Position numbers and translations under genes: made by a program
Shown here: positions 31,426 to 44,525 of the stretch, in pieces
Layout of the letters: the number at the start of each line of letters is the position of its first letter
Numbering within the stretch: the stretch's first letter is position 1
The notes under the pieces: model-generated
Told to the model about the DNA's origin: nothing
The model's input: the letters and a program-made list of their open reading frames with translations, nothing else
The model's database searches: none
Assembly (NCBI GenBank): GCA_012184525.1
Contig: WOFQ01000021.1
Coordinates: 186,001 to 250,000 of the forward strand
Length of the DNA: 64,000 nt
Direction: 5' to 3'
From: Xenoacremonium recifei
Lineage: Eukaryota; Ascomycota; Sordariomycetes; Hypocreales; Nectriaceae

Positions 31426-34400
31426 TCTCGCGGGTCACGGAAGGCTGCCCCGGGACGGGTGTACTAGTATGTCTGTTATGTCCGTCTTGTTAGCGGGAGG
31501 GGAGGGGGAGGGAATGATGTAACTTGTTGGAAATGAAGGTAGAAAAGTTGAATAGCGCTGTATTGTTGGTTAGCAAGAGCTTAGCAAGACCAATATCAGG
31601 TCGCTATAAGCCGTGTGCGGGGGAAAGGACCTGCGAAATGAGACCAAGGTTCAAGCATGCGTTCGAGCCGTGCCCTGGCGTTGCAGATCCTTGGGATAGC
31701 CGCGCCGGTGTAACCCTGAAGTCGACACCCAAGTACAGGTACTTACAGCTTAGCTTGGACCTGGCCAGCTATAGTATGCCGGCCGACCAGCCTCCCCTCC
31801 CTCAGTGCCGTGCCCCCGCGGCCAGGGCGAACTGTCAATGGCTCGGAGGAAACCTGGCGGGCGTGGCAGGCAGTTTGGATCGCCGAGGAGCTGACGCCCG
31901 CTGTTTGCCATCTCGTCGACACTATTGGAGGCCCGGTCCCCTGAATGACTCTTTCATACAACACCTGTCCCTGGGGCGGGGTGACGACCTCGGCATACGA
32001 GGGGAACAGACCAGGCCTGTTCATCTCGGCAAGGGAGAATAGGGAAGTTAGATTGAGTTTGCGAAATGCTGGATCGCCTTGCGGGCTTGATGTCATCCCT
32101 AGTTGCTGTTGGCTGCATGGTGAAGCACGGCGTGAGGCCTAGTGGCAGAGGAGAAAGTAGCCATCGAATAGCATCGCCAGGGGCCCATGGACGAGGTGGG
32201 CGTTGCAGCGATGTGCAGCGCCGTCGTCGGTCGGGCGAACGGCCATAACGCAAAATCATGAGATATTGCTCCTTCGGTTGAGACTGATCTTCCTCGTTCC
32301 ATGTGCTGCTCGAGCAGATCAACGAGGCCGCTTCCGACCGGCACCTGTCGATGATCCGACATCCCCCACGCCATTATAGTTCACGATTTCTGCGAATCGA
32401 CCATGTCTAAAAATCGGAGCTGTCAAACCGGACTGTTGGGAATGCCCTGTGGCGCTTATAGCCACGAAACAGTTGCTCTATCGGGCATCCCTCCGAAGCT
32501 CAAGCCCAGGCGAAACCGGAGGGCAACTGCTATGCTTTAAAGCTGCTAGCAGGACGCAAGACGCTTAGTTTTACGTATTCGATTGAGGTATGTGTGTAGC
32601 CTGCATCTAAAGGTGCTGCGAATGCCGCAGCAGATCACGGTGATCAGCAGCGTCTGTGAATGCCCAACAGCCGAATGTCCAAGGTACGCCCTCTTGCGAC
32701 AGCTGCCGTCGCGGTACCTGAGGGGAACATGGGGAGACCAGCTGGCCCTTAGCGTCCGCCGTCGGGCGCCCTGTTATCACGTCAACCAATCTCTCCGAAA
32801 CTTCTACGGAGCAGGCCTCCAGGCGCGCTGACGAATGTGTTGGCTCTTGTCGACAAGGAGATGAGAGACAAGATGTCTCACCCAGAGAGTGTGGCCGAAT
32901 CAGCAACATGCAGAATGTAGCCAATGCCCCAGATTTGAACGAGACTAACTGTTGCTGGTCGATGCTGCAGCGGTAGCTTCGCTGGTGGCGCTCTGTGACG
33001 GTGATAAGTGGCCGGTTACGAGCTGTGATTGGGAGCGTGCTCTCAAGGGCAGGGCGGGGACAGCTGGTGGGATCATGTGTGATGGAGCAGCGAGCTGGAA
33101 CGGGTCGAGTCAAGACCAGATCGGGGCATGCCCTTGCGGGCGATGAGCTGGCGATACGAACGAAACAGTCGCTGCACCTGGGTGGCGAGGTTGAAGGTCA
33201 GGTATGCACGAGGCCATATTGAGGGGGACGCAAGGGGGTCTTCCAAGTCGAGCTCGTTACCGGGTTATCTTCAGGTGGGAAGGCGGCGCAGCTCACCTTC
33301 AAGAGAGGTGGTGAGGTCGGGAGAAGGTTGTGTGCGCCGGACCGGGGTTCGCGGTGGCAAGCGGTCAGAAGGTGACAGGTCTCTTACCAGACTGTCGGCA
33401 TCGATCTCTGCGGTCCGTGTTTGATACGATCTGAGTTGAGTACTCCGTAGATGGAGACAGCATCACCCGCAGCACGATGCTCCGTATGGGCATGTATTCC
33501 ACCAAGCAAGCCTTCGACTTCGGACGGAACCACATCTCCCATAGAGAGCCTCGACCCGACTTGGGCGTGATCCAGCCAGAGATAGGCACATGCAAACGCT
33601 CAGTGCCTAAATTACCGAGTCAAACCGCGGGCACAGACACAGCGACGAGGATGGACGGATGACATGTTCCGGCCTCCCACACAATATTGCTTTCCGTTGT
33701 TTGATGTTACAATGGCTGGATGCTCAACCCTTGTACTTGCACTCAGCTCATTTCGAAGACATCTCATGGAAGAAGCCGCGCAGTCGGATTCGACGAGTTG
33801 ACAACACCCTGCTAGGGATTACTAGGAGACCCATCTACTCCCAAATGTGAGAGACCAAGAGCCCAGGATCCAGATGGGGTCCAGCTGGTGTGGGAGAGTT
33901 CCGCTCGCTTGGGACGCTGGGGACGCCAGAATGAAGGGGGAATTCTTTTGTGATGATCTCAATTACCTCGCATTTCTGTGGTGATGACGAGGGGCTGCCA
34001 AGCTGCGCAACAGCACTAACTGGGGCCTCGGCCAGGGTTCTCAGCATCGTCATGTTGGATCGCTGAAATTCCCAGTGTTTGGCCCTGGCCAGTGGGTGTC
34101 CCCATGATCACTACTCTAAGCGACGGGCCGAGTATTGACTTTGGACCGTCGACTGAGCCTACGGCCGGGTTCCATCGTTTTCAAAGGGGGGGTTTGTTTC
34201 GAATACCCAGGGTCCTGGGTTCTCCCGTACCGTGCCGAACCATGGGGCCAGTCCTGCCTTTCAGGGGAAAATTCTCGTCTACTAGGGGTGTAAGCGACAG
34301 CGACCTTGATGAAGACTTTGCGAGCCGAATGCCCTGATCGTGGTGCCATTGACGATCGGCGCAGGCCGCGGCCAAGACGGAGATCCCTTCGGAGCAGGAG

Positions 34401-34954
34401 GGGCGGTGGTGTGAAGGTCATCAGACGGTTACGTCCCGAACCGGCCAGCTCGGTGAAAGTCGCCGGCGAATGGCTTCTGGTCGGTGACATGGGCCGTATT
34501 AATCGGCACCTGCGGCCGGCGCTTGACCTTCCGGGGCCCGGTGTTTACTTGAGAGATGGCCGGTCGGCCGCGGCAAGAACAGGCCCCGACGTTCTGAAGG
34601 ACGGATTGAGGCTGAAGCGATCTCCGGTCCAGCAGCCAGCAAGCTCAAGGACGACAACAAAGAGGGGGAGACTCAACGCGCAAATCGTTGCTTTTGACTG
34701 GCGAACGATATCAGCGGCCAGGCCAATGCGGGGTGTGCGACGGTCGTGAGACATGGAGGCGAAGAATTCGCACTACCCTATTAGTTCCGAGCCATTGAAT
34801 GGGCGAGGCGGTATTGCTGAAGGCGAGCGCGAGGGTGGCCTAGTGCAGTTATCTCGGGGAATCGCGACAGGATTTTTTGCGCAAATTGCGAAAGCTGGTG
34901 AGGCCCGGGGGTTGACTGATGGGAATGTGCTCATCAACCAACAATCCCTCGAAG

Positions 34955-34972
34955 ATAGGATAGGATAGGATA
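34955..34972. repeat. TAGGA/GGATA microsatellite
   Basis: A short perfect pentamer repeat lies in the gene-poor region. It is a simple sequence without a visible role. Confidence 0.7.
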
Positions 34973-36133
34973 ACAGACGAAGACGTCGGTCCACACCCTT
35001 CCCAATAGAACCAAATAGGCCTAACGGGGCTTCGGGAGATGGGCATGGAGGAGCCGTGGTCCATCGCCGAAAGAGCCACTTTTCCGCTGCCCGTCCCTTG
35101 TTCGGTAACGGCGACCAAAATACACGAGACGACATGCCGCGTGTCCGCTGCTCGCTGCGAACGTTCCTTTTGCCATGCTCGTCCGGCTTCGACTCGAGAC
35201 GTGCTGTCGACACAGGACAACCGTTTTTCGCCGTTGTCTGGCGCCACCAACCCGCGGGAAAGGGGCAAGTGGGCACCTCAAACTGTACTCCAGGTGCTGC
35301 TCGAGTTTGAAAACTCTGCTGCTCGTGTTATAATGAGCTGATGCTGTGTCGGCTGAGCGTTTTTGGTCTCCCGGCCTGCGGGAGCGGTTGATGATGGTGG
35401 AGTGTTTGGCGTTGCCGCTGTGATGAGCATTGTCTGCAGTCGTTGGCTTCCCGTTCCGTAGTTTCAATGTGCATGACCGGGTATAGAGTACTTCGCACCA
35501 AGTACATGGACGAAATAGTACCTCTGCAGGCAGATTCCCATAGTTCACATTCTCCTCCAACAGACGGACAACAGCTGGCCGGGGTCTGCCTCTCAAGGCG
35601 CCCTGGCTTGACGCACAGTCCAGTCGAGTCCTGTGAGACCGGCTGGTCAGTTCGCTAGATTCTCCCAGCAGCCAGACGGCCGATCTGTGTTGGCACGTTT
35701 GTTCCCCGCCCTTCTTGCAACTCGCACGTCAACTGTTGACGGGGAGCTGTGTTTCTGGAGCATCGAAAACGGTCAATATCAAAGAGGACTGGGGGGCCCA
35801 ACGGCAGGGGCACAAAGGGCTTCATCTTACATTTCGGTTTCTTGACCTGCAGATTCCTGACCCCCGCCGCCGCCGTCGTTGCCGCTGCCTGTCATTTGCC
35901 ATCCATCGCATCGCAGCCCACTTCCACTTTGGCAGCGTTTGCTGGGGTTTGGGTTTGGGTCTGCCAAAGCCTCCGGCAACCGACTGACGGACTTGGTGCC
36001 CTGGCTCGGCTTGGCAGGCCCTTGGGCAAGATCCTTGCACTGCGTCGATGCCTGGACCTAGTTTCGCGTGCTCGCATCGCTCCAGAGGCCCGCCTCCAGG
36101 GTATTCCACTGCGCGTGCGGACTGCGGCCGGTG

Positions 36134-36816
36134 CCAGTTGGAGCCAGTTGGAGCTAGGAAGCTGTCTCGGGCTCCCAGGCGGGACGAAAACTCGTTTGTT
36201 GACCTCTCGGAGCGAAGGGAGTGAGTGGCTTGGGGCTCGCAGTGCCCCATAGCGTCGCACAGTACCCGACGGGAGGTTGGTTTCGGCGGCCCAGCTGAGG
36301 TTGTTGCCTGACACTGGAGCGAGAAGGTTGCAAAACTAACGCCCGAGCCGTACCGCAGCTCCATTCAGTCGGGCCTCCCCAGCACAATCCAGTCCAGGCC
36401 AGGCTCCGTCAGGTCTCCGTCAGGGTGTGGGTGAAATGCGGTGCGGTGCGGACGGGTGGTGGTCGTGCTGCTGCTGATGGATTGGATGTTTGGAGAACTA
36501 AGCCAAAGCCAAGCCCACCCGCCATCGAGTCCAGCTGTCCAGGGCTCCTTGCGGTGGATTCCAGGCCTCCAGCGCCTCCATCCGCGGGCTCCAGGGCTCG
36601 CTGCCCCGTGACTGGTCACTGGACCAAGCGGCGTGCAGTAGGGCCCAGTAGGGCCGTGACTAGAGGAAGGTACGTCCCTCTCTTTGGCTGACGGGAGGTG
36701 TGCTGGACCTCGCTGGGCCTCGCTGGGCCTGCCGCCAGTCCAGTCTGTGCAGCAGCCAGCTGGTCTGCTGGGACGGTTGCTGCCGGTAGGTGCGCGCCTT
36801 CCCAGCGCCTTCCCAG
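36134..36816. repeat. Cluster of four perfect 10-11 bp tandem duplications
   Basis: Four separate head-to-tail pairs lie within 700 bases: CCAGTTGGAG (36134-36153), CAGTAGGGCC (36636-36655), CGCTGGGCCT (36711-36730) and CGCCTTCCCAG (36795-36816). Unit sequences differ, so this is a recurring event type and not one repeat family. Confidence 0.8.
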
Positions 36817-39800
36817 CTAAATCGGTGCCGGGCTGTGGCTAGCAGGGGAGATGGCAGGCACTTGGGCCAGCGCCTGCCACATCCGTCCCACACCGAGCCC
36901 GGCCTAAAATGCCCGCTATCCAACCACCATTCTCGAGACGACGCTCCATCTTGGACCGCCCATCAAACGAAGCAGTGATCGGAGATCTCGCGTCTCGCCT
37001 GGCCGTCGTGAGGATCACGATGATGACGGCAGACCCGTGGCCGGTTCCCTGCTCAGCTGCACAGACATGCACGATTCTCAGTCGGTCGAGGGAACGAAGT
37101 ACCGGACCCAGGCCAGACCCAGCCAGCCCAGGAGCCGACGCCGTCATCCACCAACCCCGACGACCTTCTTGCGCCGCAGTGCGGAGTACGGAGAAGACAA
37201 ACGGACGGAGGCCCAACGACGGCCATGATGCTCTGTTGCTGCACCGCAAGATGCCCAATACAGTCGGCGGGTTGACGGGTGTTACAGTGGCAGGTTCCAG
37301 CCAGTAGCCCTGGCTCTCGCTGGCTGGCCGTGTGGGTAGACTCCGGGAGAGAACAAGACCAAACCAGACCAGACCAGACGACGCTCATTTCCGTGCAATG
37401 GCCAACTCACACACCGTCCCCTGGAGGCTCGCTGCGGCCGTCCATATCGAGTACAATCCGTCTGTGCTACTGTACATACTCCGTCGGTACGCCCTGCCTG
37501 GGATGCCAGACGATGGGGCAGGTCAGGTCGGTTTGCGTGTTTGAGACACTCTACTGGACTGGAGCATTTGTTGGGCCTCGCAGGGCACCAGCCAGCAGCA
37601 ACGGCAAGCAGCGTCAGCGGCAGAGGCAGAACTGAGACCTCGAAGCCGTCAGAGTCGGTCTCCGGAGGTCCTCCGTACTCTGTACAGACGCGTTCTCATG
37701 GAACCAGCCATCCCACGGGAAGCATCTGGGAACCATGTTGCCCATCAAACAGTATCGATGCACTCATTCGCTGGATGACGTTGTTTCTGGACCTCTTACA
37801 CTTCCCGGCAGGCTCGCCTCACCATCTTGTCCTCCAGTGCCCCCTTGTTGCCGTCCAGGATCCGCGTCCACACAGTCATGCGTCTCCAGCGACGGTCTCG
37901 TTTCCTTTCTTTTTCCTGTGTGTCTCTCTTGTTCCTTTTTTCTCCCCTTCGCGACCATTGGCGATGCCCACACACGGCCCACTCTCTTAGCCATCCTCAA
38001 CATGGTCCCTTGCCGCTCTGACCACCTCCCAGGGATCGTCAGGTGGGTTGACGAGTTCCCGGAATGCTGGGCAGCTTCTCTCTGTCCCCGACGATGCTCT
38101 CGCGGGCCTGAAGCTACTGGAGGGCGAGATTGACGTCTCTTATCGAAGCTCGATCTTGCTTTGTCGTTCGGAACCGATGTTGGTCCCTTTCCCTGTGGGG
38201 AATCGGAGCCGTCAGAGTGTGAGGCTACCCAGGGATTGACTTACCGCAGGGCCATCAATCCACAGTACTCCGTCCAGTACTTCTGACGACCGACGGAGCC
38301 CTGCCGGGGCCGGTCTGTCTGGTGGGCCGTGGGCATGGGAACTAACCTCCAACTCGAGACCGTCTGGATCTGGTCCTGGTTAGTATCTGGTACATGCCGC
38401 TACTGGGTGGGAGGTACAGCATTGCTGCTGTCCACCTCACTCACTCACTCATGTCCGCCGCCGCCGCCGCCCACGCCGCCCTTGACCCCTCCCAGCAAGC
38501 CCGACCCCCCTCCCCCTTCGACACTACGCGCTGCGGCAATAGCTGAATGTCCCTTCTGGTCGAGCTGCTGCTGCCGGGGTTGTCTCAGTGTTTGTCCTCC
38601 TGTGTGGTCTTAGGCACTGGTCCGTCTCCTGCTGGACCTCCACCTTCTCCAGAGACTGACTGGGGTTGACTTGCAATCGGGGGATCCCTGCTATCATCAT
38701 CATAAGTACACTACTGGTCCCTGATCCCCCACCGTCCCTGTCTGCAGTTTGCAGTTTGTTTCCGCTTGGTGTCCGATTCTTCGAATCAAAGGTGCTGGGA
38801 TCCTGCGCTCCCGTCCCAAGTCAGCCGTCCGTCACGTCCCAGGTCCCTTCTCCGGAAGCTGATTGAGAAACGCTCATCCTCCTAGCACGCACTACCTGCT
38901 CCGTGCCGGCAACGCAGGTCTGCAAGCAAGTCGAGTGAGAAGAGAGACAACATCCGGTCTGGAGCGGGGCCCCCGGTTCTGATTTCTACCGTCGCCTTTC
39001 CGTTCCCTTCGCGCCTTTGCCGGTTTCGCAGCTTTTATGCCATATCAACCTCACTCATCCCTCCCCATCACCACCCAGACGTTGGCCGCCTACGTTTCTG
39101 CTGCCGCCACCCCCCGAACCCATTCGTCTCAGGAACCCGCGTTGACGACGGAATTGCTACCCTGTTGATCATTCTCCAACACATCATCGACGGCTACTCC
39201 CAGCGAATTCCAAAGTGTGCAGCCGCCTGGTTCAACGGCGGTACCTGAGAGTACTTCACACATCTCAGTCAGCGAGACCCTCAACGTTCTGAGCCCTCAC
39301 AGCGTGGCGTTTGTCATCCTTGCCGGAGGATACCTTCCCCCCGTCAGGTCTTTTGCCTCCTGGTCGAAGCATCGATTGAGGTCCAGTCGGCTGCGACGAA
39401 ACACCTCATTGTTGACCCAACACGGCTTTGTCTACAACAATAACACTCGCCCGAGTAGGAAGTCTCGCTTGTCAATGTGACAGAGCTCGAAAGAAGAGAT
39501 TGTCACCACTCTCAGCCCCCCCCTGCAGACGGGTCTTCGCAGATAAACTGACAGATCCCATACACTACCCGGCCCAGTGCCCCGTAGGGCTTGTGACGAG
39601 CAAACAACAGACTGCGCTCTGATCGACAATAGTCTGCGGTTCTTTATTGCAGCTTACCGCCTCCCGGACCGTACATCTCTGCTACTCTAGCCGCATCGAG
39701 GTCATCTCGTCCTTGTTTGCAACCTTCATCTAACATCCACTCGTTGACTGAGCGGCCTGTCTTGAACACTCAGCAGCAGCCTCCGCCACCCAGTCAAGAA

Positions 39801-40379
39801 GAAGCCGCACGCTCTCGTACCAACGCTTTGGACGAGCCAGAAATCTGCCACTTTCCTCGCCAGGGACGCTACGGAGAAAATTTGGTTGGCGCGTCGCTCG
39901 TCCTCTTGTTCCACGACGCAGCCGTTTCTCGGACGAATATTCATTATATAATCCCCACCCTGGTACACGACTATCGTCCACCTCTCGAGTCGTCTTCTCG
40001 CACCCAGGATTCCACGACATGCTCCTAGTACTACGCATGCTCCGCCCATAGCCGCCTGTCTGGATACATATCTGGTCTCGGGGCAGCTCATCTCAATCCT
40101 GCTTTCTCTGCTGTTCGCACCCACAGGCGTCACACCGAGAGGTCGACGGCCCAAACTGTGAGCCATCCAAGTTTGCATCTGGGGTGGGATGCCCAGGCAA
40201 TGTGTCGTCCATCTAACTAATTGATAGGTCAGATCACTTACGTCTATTGATCCTGAGACTTGACCTTCAGTCACGCCTACCGTAACCGGTATCCACATCA
40301 CCACTTTGCTCTGAGCGCTCTCTTCCAGCTGCGATTGATCAGAATTTGACGGCATCGGGGCCGCCTTCGAGGACGCATC

Positions 40380-42351
40380 ATGGTGCGAGAGTGGCCAAGG
40401 GAGTCGTTCTCTCGACATCATCAGTATGCCCAGGAGCGATACGTGACGGAAAATCTTGACGATGGCCGCTTCGCAGAGGCTCAGGACCTTCATCGTAGGC
40501 CGATGGTCGGTCTTCCTCTCTACTGATGATCAAACGTGAAACTAAACTTTACCTCACAGCAAATCGACGAGGCCCTGCGACAGCATTGTAACATTCATGC
40601 TCGACGATACTTCCTTGCTGTCATTATGGACGATGGCAACGCTGTGACCTTTTCCGGACCCGGACTTGATAGAACTCCGGAACCAGTTATCGAACAGTTT
40701 TTCGACGTGAACAAATATCAAAAAGTCATGTCGCGAATCCAATCCGGTAAGACAGTTAATACCCGGTCAAACCGTGTTGATACTAACAGAGTCAGGAGTG
40801 AGCCCTGTGGTTGATGATGGGTTTGGTCTCGAGGGCAATGGCCTCTATAGGACGAGCATGGAGTTATCAAGGGGCCACATGTACGACCGTAGAAGAGGCC
40901 GCAACTTTGATGACTGGGACGGCCCCAGTCGGCAAGTCAGAAAACGACCACGAGCACGCCATCCCATCAACGACGACGACGACGTGCCAATGACTGTGTC
41001 AACCACTCGAAGAGCAATCAAGATCGGCCACTCGGATGAGGTTTGGAACTTTTATGAGCAGCGCTTCAAGAACTGCCAGCAGACTGCTTGCAAGCTCATT
41101 GCTAAAGCCTGGGTGAAGGCCGTAGAGCCCAAGAAACAGTCCACACACCCTTACACTGGCAGCGATGAGAAGGCTCCAGATTGGTGGCCAAAGCCGTGGG
41201 GACCGACGAAGGAGGACAAGGTCCGGCATAAGGAACCTGATCACCTCTACAAGCGAGGTGAGTGATCAGCCGTTTGTTCCGCCCGTTCCATAACTGACCC
41301 AGCGCAGAGCGAGTGCATTTACTCAACCACATTCTGAGAATGATTGTAGAGCCAAATGCGAAGCAGCATCCTGACATCCAGAAGCTGAACTTGAATGTCA
41401 AGAAGCTCGAAGAAATCACAATCGAAGCGCTTTCCGGCTTCTTCGCCGACAAAGAGAACCCGGCCAACGCAAAGAAACGGCCGTACCTGAACGAGATATT
41501 TAAAGTAGCTCGGCAGGAGGAGAGATTCAAGAATGATGAGATTGGTGAGTGAAATAACCTGCCCCTCTTTTATGGCACACTCATCTGACCTTGTCGAAGA
41601 TGGAACGGTCGATGTTTTCGTGATGGCGGAAGACAAACTTCCTGACGCGTTCGGGTCGGAGAACGACGATGGATCCGTGGCCAAGGACGAAGAAGAACGT
41701 GAAACACCCTCGGCGAAGCCTGCCACCGCACAAGGGCTCATGACGACTTCTGGGACGGACCATAACACAGCGGCAGCAACATTACACGGACCGCCGTTTC
41801 TCAATGATCTTCCCGTGAGAGGCACTCAGTATCCGCCAACTATGATGCAGGACTTGGCAGCCCCGGAACACGGATTCGTCGAGAGTAGTGGCATGCCGGT
41901 CAATAGCCCGACGGCGGTCCATGGATCAGTCGGGCTCGATATGCCGGTGGCCAGTCCTCACGACTCGAGCCGACGACCGTCCATGTTCAACACGCAGGCA
42001 GAGTATACAGGACAAACGAGCACCGCCATGTACGGGCAGACTTGGCAGTCAGGTTCGACGGCACCAAACACGTCGGCTGTGTACGCGTTCACTCCGCAGC
42101 AACAAAGCCAACCACAGACCTCGTTTGTCAATCCAGCCGTCTCGATGGGCCAGAACCAGTCATACATGGCTCAGCCATTTGACAATCTCTCACGAGCTGG
42201 GTATGATCCCAACCAAGCACACCTCTTCCGTGGAGGCGGCGTAGCCGATCCGGCGGTTCATCCGCCTCAGAATTACAACTACATTGGGCCGGATGGGCGA
42301 GCAGTGTCAGGAGTTAAGGTGGACCCGGCAGCTAGATCCTCGCTGCACTGA
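40380..42351 (+). CDS. YDR124W-like helical bundle protein (DUF2841 family)
   Basis: The protein belongs to the fungal YDR124W-like helical bundle family (DUF2841), whose function is unknown; one A. fumigatus member lies in the subtelomeric hrmA-associated cluster. Exons are 40380-40505, 40560-40746, 40796-41257, 41308-41544 and 41600-42351, giving 587 residues. A first conserved block reads IDEALRQHCNIHARRYF and FSGPGLDRTPEPVIEQFFDV. The helical core has FYEQRFKNCQQTACKLIAKAW, then EPKKQSTHPY and PDWWPKPWGP, the hallmark of the family. The C-terminal 250 residues are disordered, rich in Pro, Gln, Ser and Asn. The first donor (GTCGGT) and the last acceptor (GAAG) are weak but are the only choices that keep frame. 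A regulatory role is a guess from the disordered tail and long upstream region. Confidence 0.82.
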
Positions 42352-44525
42352 TTTCGGGATTCATGCTGTTTACACGCTCTGCCGCGTGGCTGATAATATC
42401 CTTTAGACGACATTGACCTGGGTTGGACAGTACAGGTCATCGGTATACCAAGAAACACGCATTATGATGTTGCGCTCCTGTCGAAACGAAGCACGTCGCG
42501 CCGCACTTTGGCGGCATCGACTACGACAAGCACAGCGGTTTTCTTAGGAACGGTAGACGGGCGGCTCTCTCAAACTCGGCGATACCCAAGCTACACCAGC
42601 TTTTCGATGGAAGGATGGCAGTGAGAATTGATTTAACGACTATGATGGCTGTTTACGAGTTTTTCCTTTTCGGTTCATACTTTCCATTTCAAATGTCTCC
42701 TGATCGGCAGATGATGATCCCGGAGCCAGGGAATCGATCCCGGGTTTACATGACGACTCAGTTCGAGACGGAAGAAAGTGTGCCAAGCAAGCATGTCATG
42801 AATGATGTTGACCTGAATATTTTGTTTTGCCTCTGTTGGTCTAGGTAATTCTGTTTGAACCTGCAAGTTTTATGAACGGATTGAGGAGTGGACTCTGGCG
42901 CAAATTGATGTCGGATGGACAGCGAGACGGGACGGCTATCGAAAATCTTCATTTCCCTACGACACGGACGCATTGAGAAGGAAGCGGAGCTGGATTTTCT
43001 TTGTTTTCTTGTTTTATCTTCCAATCCTCACTCTCTGATCTCACTGTGGGATTTTGTGCGAGCATTGGCTAAAGGCCGAGCAAGAAATACCCCGAATATG
43101 ACGGTGTTTGGACTGGGGCGGCACTATTCTGCTTTATGCGCAACGGAATCAGCACTTGGTCCGTTGAATTTTTCACTCTTGGAAGCTTGAATGCTTCTTG
43201 TCTCCTCAGTAGGAGTGAGAGAGACCGGGGAGGATGCAGGCTAGGGTTTGGCGGGAGGAAACGGGGATACGATGGCGGGATAGAGGCGAAGGATTGGGAT
43301 GAGGACGGCTGCAGTTCGGGATGTTGGAACAGACGCAGAGGTGCGCGAAAGGGGTGCCGGGATAGGGAATGACAGGGAACTGTAATGAGCAGTGCAGCAG
43401 TGCAGTGCCGGACGTGCTGTAATTAAGGTACCAGGCAGGCTGCATGTGCATGGCATGTGCATAGCACTATGATGACGATGTTTGCCAACCAACCATGGAT
43501 GGATCGATGAACCCTGGCGTCTGTCTCCGTGACTGCTCATCAACAACCCTTGAGTGAATCCTACCAGCCTAAGTGACAGCAGCCAGCATTGCATTGCATT
43601 CCCTTCCCCATAACCCGTGCTACCTCCATCCTCTCGCCATCCCGAAGCAAACCGCCCATCACCAACACAGCAGGGCACAAACGCAACCCTGGACTGCCAG
43701 CAAGGGTCCGGTCCCCTCCCACCCTTCCACGGCAGTTGGCCGACTAGGGTGGCTGGCAGGGATGCCGGATGGGATGCGATGTGATGGGATGTACTTGGCA
43801 GGTACCTCTGGAATGCGTGTCAGCCCCGAATGGAACGCTGCCGAGATTTGGATTGTCGAGCGACGGACGGGAGAGCCATTTTTCGGGGAACCGAGCGTGT
43901 TCGGGAGCTTTCGCGGGCGCGGTTGAAGGTCAGCCGGTTGCTATTACGAGTTGCGCTCATCCGGGAGCGCTTAGCCGCCGTCACTCGGTAAATTCGGGAA
44001 GAGGTCGAACAAGGTCGCTTCAATTGCTAGCTATCGATCGTGTCGCACTCCTACGTCTGACACCTCCTAGGCGTTGTCCGACATCTGAGATTCGGGACAA
44101 GAAAAGAAAAAGAAAGAAAAAAATAATATCCTTCCACCAACGCCAAGCTGATAACCTTGATCAATCGAAAAAGGGGACTAAATATACCAACATCAAACCT
44201 CCAGCTCAAAACCGAGTCAGACATAAGATACAGGCTCTTCTCTGTTCCCAGCTACGCGCGGGGACATGTGGGTTTCCCTCTTGAGGAAAGGGACTAAGGA
44301 AGGAGAAAACGAAAATAAGCAAGGAGTGATAGTTTGTGCGAATGTGCTTCCTCCATTAGAACAATAAATAGACACCTCTTACCCAGACACATAGACAGCA
44401 GAAAAGCAGAAAAGCAGCAACGGTGCCTGGACTGGAGCAACAAACATAACCACGGGTATAACTCAGTGCGGTAGCACTTGGGCGCCTGGAGGGAAGTATG
44501 GCACCAATCCTGCAGACACGGTTTC
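42352..44525. other. Convergent region between YDR124W-like and CBF1 genes
   Basis: This 2.2-kb region holds the 3' ends of two convergent genes. It contains GCATT x3 at 43586-43600 and a GATGGGAT-rich stretch near 43766-43795. Open frames at 43240-43680 and 43770-44280 show no domain. I see no gene in it. Confidence 0.5.

Larger units (their letters stand above)
31385..40379. other. Gene-poor 9-kb region, no protein gene recognised
   Basis: Apart from the pump's 3' UTR (to about 31600), I find no frame with a recognisable domain or convincing exon-intron structure on either strand. GC content is high, so this does not look like RIP-mutated transposon DNA. It contains tandem duplications of 10-11 bp, recurrent ACTCCGT/TACGGAG motifs, a TAGGA repeat at 34955-34972, and pyrimidine-rich promoter-like DNA at 37880-37960 and 38980-39130. 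The last 1.4 kb may be the long leader of the YDR124W-like gene. Confidence 0.5.

Noticed and set aside
34306..34749. 147-codon frame in the gene-poor block
   Set aside because: It is Arg/Pro-rich without domain, with overlapping frames on the other strand.
39726..40493. 255-codon minus-strand open frame
   Set aside because: It overlaps the first exon of the YDR124W-like gene on the other strand, has no domain and no intron structure.
42710..42745. Palindromic GGGAATCGATCCC-like stretch as a tRNA or RNA gene
   Set aside because: It forms only a short local palindrome, and no cloverleaf can be drawn.
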